From NBML01 sp029939535 (lineage in GTDB: Bacteria; Desulfobacterota; Desulfobacteria; Desulfobacterales; Desulfobacteraceae), in the NCBI GenBank assembly GCA_029939535.1, contig JAOZST010000033.1:1-27315 (forward strand): a stretch of 27,315 bases of DNA. Reading direction: 5' to 3'. The notes below the pieces were generated by a model that was not told the origin of the DNA, ran no database searches, and was given only the letters and a program-made list of their open reading frames with translations. Both the position numbers and the translations under genes were made by a program. Below are positions 16,720 to 24,686 of this stretch, piece by piece (positions within the stretch are counted from its first letter, which is position 1; each line of letters begins with the position of its first letter).

Positions 16720-17440
16720 CTTCTTTTTCTTCCTGTTGCAGATGGTCTTCTTCCTGTTTCAGCTGGGTTAATACCGCGTTCTTTCCCTTGATGATATGAT
16801 CCCGGACAAGACGTTCAACTGCCTCTCCATCTCTATTTTTCATGGCTTCCAGCATCTTTACATGATCGTCATTGCTCTTGTGAGCATATTCATCCTGTTT
16901 CAGGATGATCTGGCGGAATCTGGAGATCTGTGCCCGGAGCTGGTTGATCATCTTGATGAGTTTCGGACTTTGGCTCAAGGCATAGAGAAGATCATGGAAA
17001 TCCGTATTAATTTTATGAAGTTTATCGCTTTCTTTTGTTCCTGATTTTTCCAGACCGGTCTGGTACTCCTTCATTTTTTTTTCCAAAGGAATCAGATCAC
17101 TGTCATGGTGGTTTTCAGCTGCAAGTCTTGCTGCATAGGCTTCCAGCACACTCCTGATGCCAAAGGTCTGCTCAATATCCTCTTTTGTCAGGGTCACCAC
17201 CTGGAATCCGCCGGAAGGAATTTTTTCAATCCAGTCTTCCCTTTCAAGCTTGTGCAAAGCTTCCCGCAAAGGAGTTCTGCTGATACCCAGCATTTCGGCA
17301 ATCTTGCTTTCCACAAGCCTGGAACCCGGTTCAATGGTCTGGTCAATGATGGCTCTTTTTAGATATTCAAATACATCCTGGCCCAGGGATTTTCTTTCTT
17401 TAAAACTATTTTTTAGTTTTAATGGATTCCTTTGGTTCAT
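16712..17440 (-). CDS. GntR-family transcriptional regulator with FCD domain
   Basis: Probable ligand-responsive regulator of the operon. The N-terminal winged helix-turn-helix covers about residues 19-82, with SKIAEMLGISRTPLREALHKL as the recognition segment. The C-terminal all-helical FCD (FadR-type) ligand domain shows the usual FH, H and DH positions that often bind a metal and an organic acid. It is inside the operon: its ATG overlaps the dehydrogenase stop by 4 nt and its end overlaps meaB by 8 nt, so it would be co-expressed and could self-regulate. FCD regulators often bind TTGTATAC-like sites, and such sites occur upstream of iorA (24662-24686). An indoleacetate-related effector is inferred. 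Confidence 0.93.
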   Translation of the reverse strand: MNQRNPLKLKNSFKERKSLGQDVFEYLKRAIIDQTIEPGSRLVESKIAEMLGISRTPLREALHKLEREDWIEKIPSGGFQVVTLTKEDIEQTFGIRSVLEAYAARLAAENHHDSDLIPLEKKMKEYQTGLEKSGTKESDKLHKINTDFHDLLYALSQSPKLIKMINQLRAQISRFRQIILKQDEYAHKSNDDHVKMLEAMKNRDGEAVERLVRDHIIKGKNAVLTQLKQEEDHLQQEEKEGA

Positions 17441-18612
17441 CTGGTTCCCTTGGATAATACATCCCTTGCAATTGTGGTCTGTAGAACTTCATGGGTTCCC
17501 CCCCCGGAAAGCAGGAAGCGATTGTCCCGATAATATCTTTGAACTGAATACTCCATGGAGTATCCATACCCCCCGAAAATTCGCATGGCTTCATCACAGG
17601 CAGAGCAGGTGGATTCAACGGTAAAGTATTTTGCCATGGAAGCAAGGTTGAGGCATTCTTTACCATTGTCAATCAAATGGGTAACCTTGTCCGTCATGAG
17701 CTGACCCGCCTCAAGATTCACTGCCATATTGGCGATTTTTGCCTGGACCAGCTGGTACTTGCTGATGGGTTTTCCAAATTGTTCCCTTTCCTTGCAATAC
17801 TTAATGGCATCGTCCATGGCAGCCCTGTGAAGTCCCAGGGCAAGAGATGCAGTCATGATTCTGATTTCAGAAAGGATTGTCAAGAGTACATTCAAACCCC
17901 TGCCTTCTTCTCCCAGCCTGTATTCAGTTGGTATATGACAGTCTTTAAAGTAAATCTCCGAAAGGGATGAGGTCCTTGTGCCCAGCATATCAAAGGGTTT
18001 GGAAAATGAAAATCCAGGAGTGGAGGCAGGAACAAGGAAAAATGCAAGCCCCCTGATTCCCTTGGATGGGTCGGTCTGGCATAAAACCGTATGAAAATCC
18101 CCTTTTGGACCGCTGGTGGACCAGGTCTTCATCCCGTTTATCACATAACCGTCACTGGTTTTTTCCGCCTTTGTCCGAACAGCACTCAGATCAGACCCTG
18201 CATTGGGTTCTGTCAGTTGAAAAGCCCCCATCTTTTCCCCTTTCAGGGCAGGATAGAGAAATTCTTCATGCATCTCTTTTGTGCCGTAAAGGTAAAGGCC
18301 ATTGGTTCCCATGAGACATTGCATGGCAGTGGTGGCAGCAAGGCTGAGAAGCCCCCTTGCAAGTTCCTGCATGGCAATGCAGTACAGGGTTGTGTTCCCC
18401 CCTGACCCTCCCGCTTTTTTGGGATATCGGATGCCGAAAATTCCCATGTCCCCCAGTTTTTTAAAAAGATGCTGGGGAAATTCTCCTTTGTTGTCATATT
18501 CCGTGGCAATTGGAATGACTTCCTTGTCCACAAATTCTGCCATGGTTTTTCTGACCATGTCTTCAGTGTTGGACCTTATCTTAGGGGATTGGGTTTTAGT
18601 AGATTTGCTCAT
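17437..18612 (-). CDS. Acyl-CoA dehydrogenase without the catalytic Glu; candidate decarboxylating benzylmalonyl-CoA dehydrogenase (IaaF-like)
   Basis: FAD acyl-CoA dehydrogenase of normal length (391 residues). It has the FAD/substrate motif FQLTEPNAGSD (131-141), the EREQFGKPI segment (275-283), and FGGYGYSMEY (346-355). The catalytic base is missing: the usual IYEGTSEIQ reads LSGGGTHEVLQ, so Gly371 replaces the glutamate. The alternative site used by isovaleryl-CoA dehydrogenase (just before Arg251) holds isoleucine. The IaaF enzyme of Aromatoleum oxidises benzylmalonyl-CoA with loss of CO2, where decarboxylation replaces proton abstraction, so no base would be needed. The mutase encoded nearby would supply such a malonyl-type substrate. 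It overlaps the EtfA stop by 4 nt, suggesting that this ETF is its electron acceptor. Family certain; reaction inferred. Confidence 0.9.
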   Translation of the reverse strand: MSKSTKTQSPKIRSNTEDMVRKTMAEFVDKEVIPIATEYDNKGEFPQHLFKKLGDMGIFGIRYPKKAGGSGGNTTLYCIAMQELARGLLSLAATTAMQCLMGTNGLYLYGTKEMHEEFLYPALKGEKMGAFQLTEPNAGSDLSAVRTKAEKTSDGYVINGMKTWSTSGPKGDFHTVLCQTDPSKGIRGLAFFLVPASTPGFSFSKPFDMLGTRTSSLSEIYFKDCHIPTEYRLGEEGRGLNVLLTILSEIRIMTASLALGLHRAAMDDAIKYCKEREQFGKPISKYQLVQAKIANMAVNLEAGQLMTDKVTHLIDNGKECLNLASMAKYFTVESTCSACDEAMRIFGGYGYSMEYSVQRYYRDNRFLLSGGGTHEVLQTTIARDVLSKGTR

Positions 18613-19802
18613 GATGCACCTCCAGAGGAAAGCTGCTTGATAAATTCCGGTACAATTTCATTGACATCCCCCACGATGCTCCAGTTTGCAAGTTTAAATA
18701 TAGGAGCCATGGGGTCATTATTGATGGCAATGATATAGCGTGATCCCATCATGCCGGCTGTGTGCTGAACAGCCCCTGAAATGCCGCAGGCAATGTAGAT
18801 TTCCGGGCGTATGGTCTTTCCAGTCTGGCCTACCTGTACATCATGGGGTAAAATTCCCTTTTCCGTGATCAAACGGGTACAGGCTAACTCTCCTCCCAGG
18901 AGATTTGATAGTTCCCTGAGCATTGCAAAGCCTTTTTCTCCATTTACTCCTCTACCCCCGGCAACAACAACCGATGCTTCAGAAATGTCAGTTCCTGGTT
19001 TTTTTTCCAGAATTTTTTCCAGGATTCTGGTTCTGATATCCTGTTCTTTCAGGGAGACCTCATGTCGTATTATTTTTGTGTCTTCAGGCTTGCAGGGCAT
19101 GGCTTCCATAACACCAGGCCTTACCGTGGCCATCTGGGGTCTTGTATATCGACAGGCGATGGTTGCCATGACATTTCCGCCAAAGGCCGGCCTTGTCTGG
19201 TACATGAGTTTTTCTTCCGGATCAATGGTAATCTGGGTACAATCTGCTGTAAGGCCCGTACCCACACGCCTTGAAACCCTGGGTGCCAGGTCCCGGCCAA
19301 GGCCGGTTGCTCCCATCAATAAAATATTAGGCTTATGGGTAAGAACAAGATCCTCAATAACATTTGCATATGCAATTGTTCTAAAGTTTTCCAGAGCGTC
19401 ATCTTCAATAAGATAGACATTTTTAGCTCCATGGTCATGGAGGGTTTCCACAAGATGGGAAACATCTTTTCCGCAGATCAGGGCAGAAACTTCCTGGCCA
19501 AGGGCCTTTGCAAGTTCCTGGGCCTTTCCCAGAAGCTCCAGGGAAACCCTGGCAAGTTTTTCCTGATTCTGTTCTGCAAAGACCCAGACCCCCTGTCTGT
19601 CGGAAAAATCCGGAACAGGTCTTGGTTCAATATCCGATTCGATGGCGTGATTTTTTTTGCAGGCTTCAATACAGGCGCCGCAGGATGTGCAACGGTCAGT
19701 AATGGATGCGATATTGCCTTTCATTTCAATGCCTTCATAGGGACAGACTTTGATGCATCTCTGGCACCCGTCACATTTATCTTCTATAATCCAGATTGTC
19801 AT
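18609..19802 (-). CDS. etfA: Electron transfer flavoprotein alpha subunit with N-terminal ferredoxin domain
   Basis: ETF alpha subunit (397 residues) with an extra N-terminal domain binding two [4Fe-4S] clusters: Cys10, 13, 16, 20 and Cys38, 41, 44, 48. The ETF part follows from about residue 70, with an FAD-binding C-terminal domain (VVVAGGRGVNG, GQTGKTIRPEIYIACGISGAVQH region). The ATG at 19802 has GGAGG 5 nt upstream; a GTG at 19823 would put that site inside the gene. Ferredoxin-fused EtfA proteins occur in anaerobes such as Acetobacterium (CarE). They imply electron exchange with ferredoxin or a membrane FeS oxidoreductase. Here it would collect electrons from the dehydrogenase encoded just downstream. 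Confidence 0.94.
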   Translation of the reverse strand: MTIWIIEDKCDGCQRCIKVCPYEGIEMKGNIASITDRCTSCGACIEACKKNHAIESDIEPRPVPDFSDRQGVWVFAEQNQEKLARVSLELLGKAQELAKALGQEVSALICGKDVSHLVETLHDHGAKNVYLIEDDALENFRTIAYANVIEDLVLTHKPNILLMGATGLGRDLAPRVSRRVGTGLTADCTQITIDPEEKLMYQTRPAFGGNVMATIACRYTRPQMATVRPGVMEAMPCKPEDTKIIRHEVSLKEQDIRTRILEKILEKKPGTDISEASVVVAGGRGVNGEKGFAMLRELSNLLGGELACTRLITEKGILPHDVQVGQTGKTIRPEIYIACGISGAVQHTAGMMGSRYIIAINNDPMAPIFKLANWSIVGDVNEIVPEFIKQLSSGGAS

Positions 19803-19812
19803 TTTTTCCTCC

Positions 19813-19885
19813 AAAAGGTCCACTCATACAAAGGTCCACTCATACAAAAAGCCCACTCATAAAAAGATCCAGTCGTATAAAAAGG
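19813..19885. repeat. Four imperfect tandem repeats between etfB and etfA
   Basis: The whole etfB-etfA spacer is made of about four head-to-tail copies of a 17-19 nt unit. The first two copies share aaaggtccactcatac exactly, followed by aaaaagcccactcata and aaaaagatccagtcgtata, which are more diverged. The array ends where the etfA ribosome-binding site begins and starts at the etfB stop. It may have grown by slippage. Whether it affects the EtfB:EtfA ratio is unknown. Confidence 0.75.
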
Positions 19886-20704
19886 TTACAAACGATGGCT
19901 GATACTGGTGTCGCTTTTTTTCAACCTGTCTATTAAGTTGGACACAACCTCTTTGGTTGAACCTTCCAATAATTCATTCTGTCGTTTGAAATTGGGTGTA
20001 AAGGTTTTGATCACATGGGTATTTGAACCTTCCAGGCCCACTTCAATGGTCTTTACACCGATATCTGCCGCATTCCACACCTGAATTGGAGCTTTTTGCT
20101 CACAGGCAGAAATAAGCTGCCCCATGTGGGGATATCTGGGATCATTCAACTCGGAAATTATGGTCAAAAGCACAGGTATTTTACAGGCAACACGTTCAAA
20201 ACCATCTTCAAGCCTTCTTTTTACAATGATTTCATTTTCAGCATTATTTTGATTTATGGATTCAATCTCCCTGACATAGGTGGCCTGGGCAATATCAAGC
20301 CAGTCCGCAACCTGGGGGCCTATCTGGGCGGTATCTCCGTCAATGGCCTGGTGGCCGCAGAGAATCAAATCATAGTCTTTGATTTTTTCAATGGCTTTGC
20401 TCAAGGTATAAGAGGTGGCCCAGGTGTCTGCACCGGAAAAGGCCCTGTCTGAAAGCAGAATTGCCCTGTCAGCCCCCATGCCCATGGCCTGGGTCAGTAC
20501 ATCCACTGCCTGGGGAGGACCCATGGAAACCGCAATAACCCTGCCTCCTGTCTCTTCCTTGATCTTAACACCAGCTTCCAGGGCATGGAGATCATCTGGA
20601 TTCATAATGCTTTCCAGGCCCTCCCGTATAAGATTGCCAGTCTTTGGGTCCAGCTTGATATTGGTTGTATTGGGAACCTGTTTGACAAGAACGATGATAT
20701 TCAT
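19886..20704 (-). CDS. etfB: Electron transfer flavoprotein beta subunit
   Basis: ETF beta subunit, 272 residues, starting MNIIVLVKQVP as usual. The nucleotide-binding stretch reads CGHQAIDGDTAQIGPQ (residues 116-131); DGDTAQ.GP is the form found in anaerobic and bifurcation-capable ETFs rather than the DDD..QT form of classical respiratory ETFs. This is suggestive only. GGGAG stands 6 nt before the ATG. It lies 11 nt after the CoA-transferase gene and 83 nt before etfA, the spacer being filled by tandem repeats. Confidence 0.95.
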   Translation of the reverse strand: MNIIVLVKQVPNTTNIKLDPKTGNLIREGLESIMNPDDLHALEAGVKIKEETGGRVIAVSMGPPQAVDVLTQAMGMGADRAILLSDRAFSGADTWATSYTLSKAIEKIKDYDLILCGHQAIDGDTAQIGPQVADWLDIAQATYVREIESINQNNAENEIIVKRRLEDGFERVACKIPVLLTIISELNDPRYPHMGQLISACEQKAPIQVWNAADIGVKTIEVGLEGSNTHVIKTFTPNFKRQNELLEGSTKEVVSNLIDRLKKSDTSISHRL

Positions 20705-20715
20705 AATCGTCTCCC

Positions 20716-21906
20716 TTAAATTATTCCTTTTTCTTTGAATTCAGCCAGGGTGGATTCGTCATATCCCAGCAGATTCCCATATATTTCCTGGTTTTGTTCC
20801 CCAAACCTGGGCGGAAAGGTAAGTTTTTGATCGTTATCCTCAAGAAACGGGGTCATATTGGGCGGCGGAGCCAGGGTTACTTTTTTCCCTGTAACAGGAT
20901 CTGTTGAGGACAAAATTCTCCTGGCCACCAGAGGATCTTCCACCACTTCATTGACGTTTTTAATCTTGGATATGGGCACGGTAATGGAGGTGAATAAATC
21001 AATAAGCTCTTCCGAGGTATGTTTTTCCGTTATGGCGTTAATGGCGATATTAAGGTTTGCAACGTCGGCAATTCTGCCCTTGTTCTTTTTATATTCTTCC
21101 TTTGCAAGGGAGGAGAACATCTCAAGGGAAACCATGGATTCCCATTGCCGGTCATTTCCCACGGCAAGGTAGACAAATCCGTTGCTGGTTTTGTAAACCG
21201 ATACCGGGCTGAAAAATTCATGGGTGTTGCCCCGTCTTGAAATACTGGCTCCAAAGCTTTGTGACAGGGCAATGGGAACCGTAAGCCAGGATACCGTGGA
21301 TTCAAACATGGAAAGGTCAATGCGGGTTCCTTCTCCGGTCATTGCCCGTTTGAACAGGGCTTTCATCAAAAGTCCGTAGCCATGTTCGGAAGTACCCATG
21401 TCCGGAAGGGGAATTCCCAACACCTGGGGATCACCATCTGCTTCTCCTGTCAGCTCCATCAAGCCTGATCTGGCCTGGAGGATTGGATCATAGGCACCTT
21501 CATTGGAGTCAGGCCCGAATCCTGTGAGGCCGAGCCAGATGATATCAGGCTTGACTTCCTTCATCAATTCATAGGCAATGCCCAGTTTTTCATAATTCTT
21601 TGGAAGCTGGTTAGTGACAAAGATGTCCACCTTAAGTTCCCGCACCAGTTTTTTAAATATTTCTTTGCCTTCGGGTACTGCCAGGTTCAGGGACAATGCT
21701 TTTTTTCCGGAGTTAATGCAGAGAAAATAGGAGTTCATCCGATCTTCTTCCAGAACATTTTCACCTATAAACCGGTTGGGATCTCCATATACCGGGTGTT
21801 CAAGCCGGACAACATTCATTCCGTCCTGGGCCAGCCTATAGGTGAGATATGGGGCAACAGTTGCCTGTTCAAGTGATAAAACCGTAAGATTCTTAAAAAG
21901 TTCCAT
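20716..21906 (-). CDS. CaiB/BaiF class III CoA-transferase (candidate IaaL-like)
   Basis: Class III CoA-transferase, which moves CoA between two carboxylic acids through an aspartyl-CoA thioester. The catalytic Asp169 is present in LPDMGTSEHG, at the same position as in formyl-CoA transferase; the 396 residues are typical. I chose the ATG at 21906 (MELFKNL) with GGAG 6 nt upstream. In Aromatoleum a CoA-transferase of this class (IaaL) makes the phenylsuccinyl-type CoA ester of the auxin pathway, the substrate for the mutase. Which CoA donor is used here is not visible; succinyl-CoA or indoleacetyl-CoA are both possible. Confidence 0.9.
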   Translation of the reverse strand: MELFKNLTVLSLEQATVAPYLTYRLAQDGMNVVRLEHPVYGDPNRFIGENVLEEDRMNSYFLCINSGKKALSLNLAVPEGKEIFKKLVRELKVDIFVTNQLPKNYEKLGIAYELMKEVKPDIIWLGLTGFGPDSNEGAYDPILQARSGLMELTGEADGDPQVLGIPLPDMGTSEHGYGLLMKALFKRAMTGEGTRIDLSMFESTVSWLTVPIALSQSFGASISRRGNTHEFFSPVSVYKTSNGFVYLAVGNDRQWESMVSLEMFSSLAKEEYKKNKGRIADVANLNIAINAITEKHTSEELIDLFTSITVPISKIKNVNEVVEDPLVARRILSSTDPVTGKKVTLAPPPNMTPFLEDNDQKLTFPPRFGEQNQEIYGNLLGYDESTLAEFKEKGII

Positions 21907-21962
21907 AAACATCTCCATTTATAGATTTATAACGTAGTTAGATATAATATAGATAGACTCTG

Positions 21963-22535
21963 TTAATCTTCCAGATTCATTTTCCTGCCGAATTCATGAC
22001 AGGTGTCAAAGATTTTCAAGTTCATCTTCTTAAAAGGCCCGGGACTGATACTATCTACCGTTGCCCGTAAATCATCGGCATCCAAAGGTCCCACGCCAAA
22101 TGCAGAATAAAATGCTACCATGGCAAGGTTAGTTGATTTGGGAGATCCCAGTTCCATTGCGGTTTTGCCAGCTTCCATGGCCCTGGGTTTTATCTGCATC
22201 TGATCAAGATATTCAACAACTTTACTATCTGGGAATGCCCTGGCCCCTGCATTAGCAAAGAGCATGCCTCCTTTTTTTAGATAGGGAAGGTATCTATAGG
22301 CTTCTGATTCATCCAGAGATATTAAAAAATCAGCAGCGCCTGCCCGGATTAAGCTGGATCTGGCATCCCCGATTCTCAGGTGGGACACCACAGACCCGCC
22401 ACGCTGGGCCATGCCGTGGGTTTCAGCTCCCAGTATATTAAATCCCTTATTCTGGGCCGTCATGGCCAGAATTTTGGTCATAAATAGAATTCCCTGTCCC
22501 CCCAGGCCGCTTAATACAAAATTAATGGTTTTCAT
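21963..22535 (-). CDS. iorB: Indolepyruvate ferredoxin oxidoreductase, beta subunit
   Basis: Gamma-type domain of 2-oxoacid:ferredoxin oxidoreductases (about 190 residues), which binds CoA and completes the IorA active site. The N-terminal LSGLGGQGILF and the GAETHGMAQRGG motif are diagnostic. Two ATGs, at 22541 and 22535, are possible; the second has GGAG at 9 nt, the first at only 3 nt, so I prefer the second. It follows iorA by 15-20 nt. A 56-nt AT-rich spacer follows before the CoA-transferase. Confidence 0.93.
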   Translation of the reverse strand: MKTINFVLSGLGGQGILFMTKILAMTAQNKGFNILGAETHGMAQRGGSVVSHLRIGDARSSLIRAGAADFLISLDESEAYRYLPYLKKGGMLFANAGARAFPDSKVVEYLDQMQIKPRAMEAGKTAMELGSPKSTNLAMVAFYSAFGVGPLDADDLRATVDSISPGPFKKMNLKIFDTCHEFGRKMNLED

Positions 22536-22555
22536 ATTCATGTTCTCCGTTTTTT

Positions 22556-24415
22556 TTAAACTTTTTCAACCGCATCTTTGGGACAGATCTGTAGACAAAC
22601 ACCGCATTGGACGCATAAAACAGGATTGATTTCAGTTTTTTCTGTTTCTTCATTCCTGACCATGGCCGGGCACTCAAACCTGAGATGGCAGAATCCGCAG
22701 TCATCACAATCTTCGGTAACCAGGACTTCAATTTTTTCAGGTATGGCAGTCTCCTTGAATCCAATGACACAGGGATGCCGGGAGATGATAACAGCAATAC
22801 CGCCGTCGGGATCATTTACATGGGCATAGGCATCTTTGACCTCCTGGATCATATTTTTTGTATCATAGGGGTCCAGCACTTTTATGTAGTCCACCCCGCA
22901 GCCTTTGACAATGGTTTCAAGGGAGATGGGGTTGCCCTTTCTTCCGTCCACCCTGTCTCCCTGGGTAATGGAAGGCTGCATCCCGGTCATGGCCGTGATA
23001 TGGTTATCCAGGATAACCAGTAGAAATCTGGAATCATTGTAAACCGCATTGATCAGCCCGGTGGTGCCGGAATGAAAAAAGGTGGAATCTCCCATGGTGG
23101 CAACTATGGGCTTTTTTACATCATCCTGGATATAGGCATTCCAGAATCCCGATGCCATGGTAATTCCAGCTCCCATGTCCAGAACTGTGTCCACAACCCC
23201 CAGGTTGGAGCCCAGGGTATAACACCCTATATCTGAAGGAAAAATAGCCTTGGGCAATGCTTTTCGAATGGAATAAAAGGAGGCCCGATGGGGGCAGCCC
23301 GGACACAGGGTTGGCTTTCTGATGGGAAGTTCAAGACCTCCCACAAGATCAAAGGCCTCTAGGCCGTTGTCAGAATCTGACAAAGGAGCCAGACCACAGT
23401 CGCCCAGTGCCTTGTTCAGGACTATTTCAATTTTTTCAGGCACCAGCTCCCCTTCCATGGGCACATGGCCTGAGAGTCGTCCCAGGGTTTTGCGTTTGTC
23501 CCTGAGCATATATTCGATAACTGTGTCAGTCTCTTCAATGACCAACACCTTGTCACAGGCATCCATGAATTCATCGGCCAGTTTTTCCGGGAAGGGGTAG
23601 GGTGCCCCAAGTTTTAAGATTGGAATATCAATTCTTTCATACTCTTCAAAAAGATCCTGGACAACGGATGAAGGAATCCCGCCGGTAACCACGCCAAAGG
23701 GATAAGAGGTTTTGCTTTTTAAATTGTGCATATTATAGGGGGTCAAAGTATTGAATTTTTCACTGATCTTTAAATGTTTTTCATTCAATGCCTTGTGCTG
23801 TATAAACCGAAACTTTGGAGTGGAAGCCCATCTGGTGGGTTCCTTTTTGAAATCAGCCTTTGTTAGGTTGCTTTCAAGGATTCCATATTGAATATTCTGC
23901 CTGGCATGGCAGATTCGGATGGCAGGCCTTACCATTACGGGAACCTGGAATTCTTCGGACAGGTCAAAGGCTGTTTTGATCATCTCCCTGGCCTCTTCCG
24001 GGCTGGAAGGATCAAATACAGGAATCTTTCCCAGTCTTGCCATTAGTCTGGAGTCCTGCTCGGTCTGGGAGGAATGGGGACCCGGGTCATCACAGGAAAT
24101 AATAACCAATCCCCCGATATTCCCGATATAGGCGGATGACATAAAGGAATCAGCCGCCACATTCAATCCCACCATCTTCATGCAGCAGGCAGCCCGCTTT
24201 CCTGATATGGCAGCGGCAAAGGCATTATCAAAGGCCACTTTTTCATTTACAGACCATTCAATACTCGTATTTAAATTGGCTGCCTTTGAAAATCTAACCA
24301 CCTCGGGAAGGATTTCCGAACTGGGGGTGCCCGGATATGAGGTCAAGATCTGGCAACCCGCCTCCATGAGCCCAAGGGCTATTGCACCGTTTCCTAATAA
24401 AAATTCTTCTTTCAT
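22556..24415 (-). CDS. iorA: Indolepyruvate ferredoxin oxidoreductase, alpha subunit
   Basis: Oxidatively decarboxylates aryl pyruvates (indolepyruvate, phenylpyruvate) to arylacetyl-CoA, reducing ferredoxin. The order is the pyrimidine-binding domain (TSYPGTPSSE, residues 25-34), a middle domain, CPGCPHR (371-377), and the TPP motif starting GDSTFFHSG (442) and ending in ILDNH (468-472). A C-terminal ferredoxin follows with Cys570, 573, 576, 582 and Cys601, 604, 607, 611. The 619 residues are full length. GAGGA lies 7 nt before the ATG. It is the first gene of the operon, so tryptophan-derived indolepyruvate would enter as indoleacetyl-CoA, giving the pathway an amino acid branch. Phenylpyruvate and hydroxyphenylpyruvate are likely also accepted. 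Confidence 0.95.
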   Translation of the reverse strand: MKEEFLLGNGAIALGLMEAGCQILTSYPGTPSSEILPEVVRFSKAANLNTSIEWSVNEKVAFDNAFAAAISGKRAACCMKMVGLNVAADSFMSSAYIGNIGGLVIISCDDPGPHSSQTEQDSRLMARLGKIPVFDPSSPEEAREMIKTAFDLSEEFQVPVMVRPAIRICHARQNIQYGILESNLTKADFKKEPTRWASTPKFRFIQHKALNEKHLKISEKFNTLTPYNMHNLKSKTSYPFGVVTGGIPSSVVQDLFEEYERIDIPILKLGAPYPFPEKLADEFMDACDKVLVIEETDTVIEYMLRDKRKTLGRLSGHVPMEGELVPEKIEIVLNKALGDCGLAPLSDSDNGLEAFDLVGGLELPIRKPTLCPGCPHRASFYSIRKALPKAIFPSDIGCYTLGSNLGVVDTVLDMGAGITMASGFWNAYIQDDVKKPIVATMGDSTFFHSGTTGLINAVYNDSRFLLVILDNHITAMTGMQPSITQGDRVDGRKGNPISLETIVKGCGVDYIKVLDPYDTKNMIQEVKDAYAHVNDPDGGIAVIISRHPCVIGFKETAIPEKIEVLVTEDCDDCGFCHLRFECPAMVRNEETEKTEINPVLCVQCGVCLQICPKDAVEKV

Positions 24416-24487
24416 TCCAAGATCCTCGATAAATTTTAACGATTGGGGTTAAAAAATTTCACCATTGCAACAGAGTACAATTAAACA

Positions 24488-24587
24488 NNNNNNNNNNNNN
24501 NNNNNNNNNNNNNNNNNNNNNNNNNNNNNNNNNNNNNNNNNNNNNNNNNNNNNNNNNNNNNNNNNNNNNNNNNNNNNNNNNNNNNNN
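24488..24587. other. Assembly gap (100 N) flanked by an identical 32-nt sequence
   Basis: Exactly 100 N. The 32 nt ending at 24487 and the 32 nt beginning at 24588 are identical (both start atttcaccattgc and end acaattaaaca). The likeliest reading is two contig ends that overlap, so the real gap would be zero and the leader between the promoter and iorA is about 132 nt shorter than drawn. A true direct repeat is the alternative. The rest of 24416-24858 holds the iorA ribosome-binding site, the promoter/operator described separately, and AT-rich sequence. Confidence 0.9.
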
Positions 24588-24661
24588 ATTTCACCATTGC
24601 AACAGAGTACAATTAAACAATGATGGCAGATAAACAGATAGGGTTTACTGTAATTATAATA

Positions 24662-24686
24662 TGTGTACGGTATACGGTATACAATT
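24662..24686. promoter_or_regulatory. Tandem GTATAC operator candidate upstream of iorA
   Basis: On the minus strand the segment reads TTGTATACC-GTATACC-GTACACA, that is three 7-nt spaced GTATAC-like words (the last GTACAC). GTATAC-centred palindromes are common targets of GntR/FCD regulators. It lies between the divergent iorA operon and the mtnP remnant, overlapping the spacer or -10 region of the operon promoter, as expected for a repressor. I noticed no similar cluster elsewhere in the window. Confidence 0.55.
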
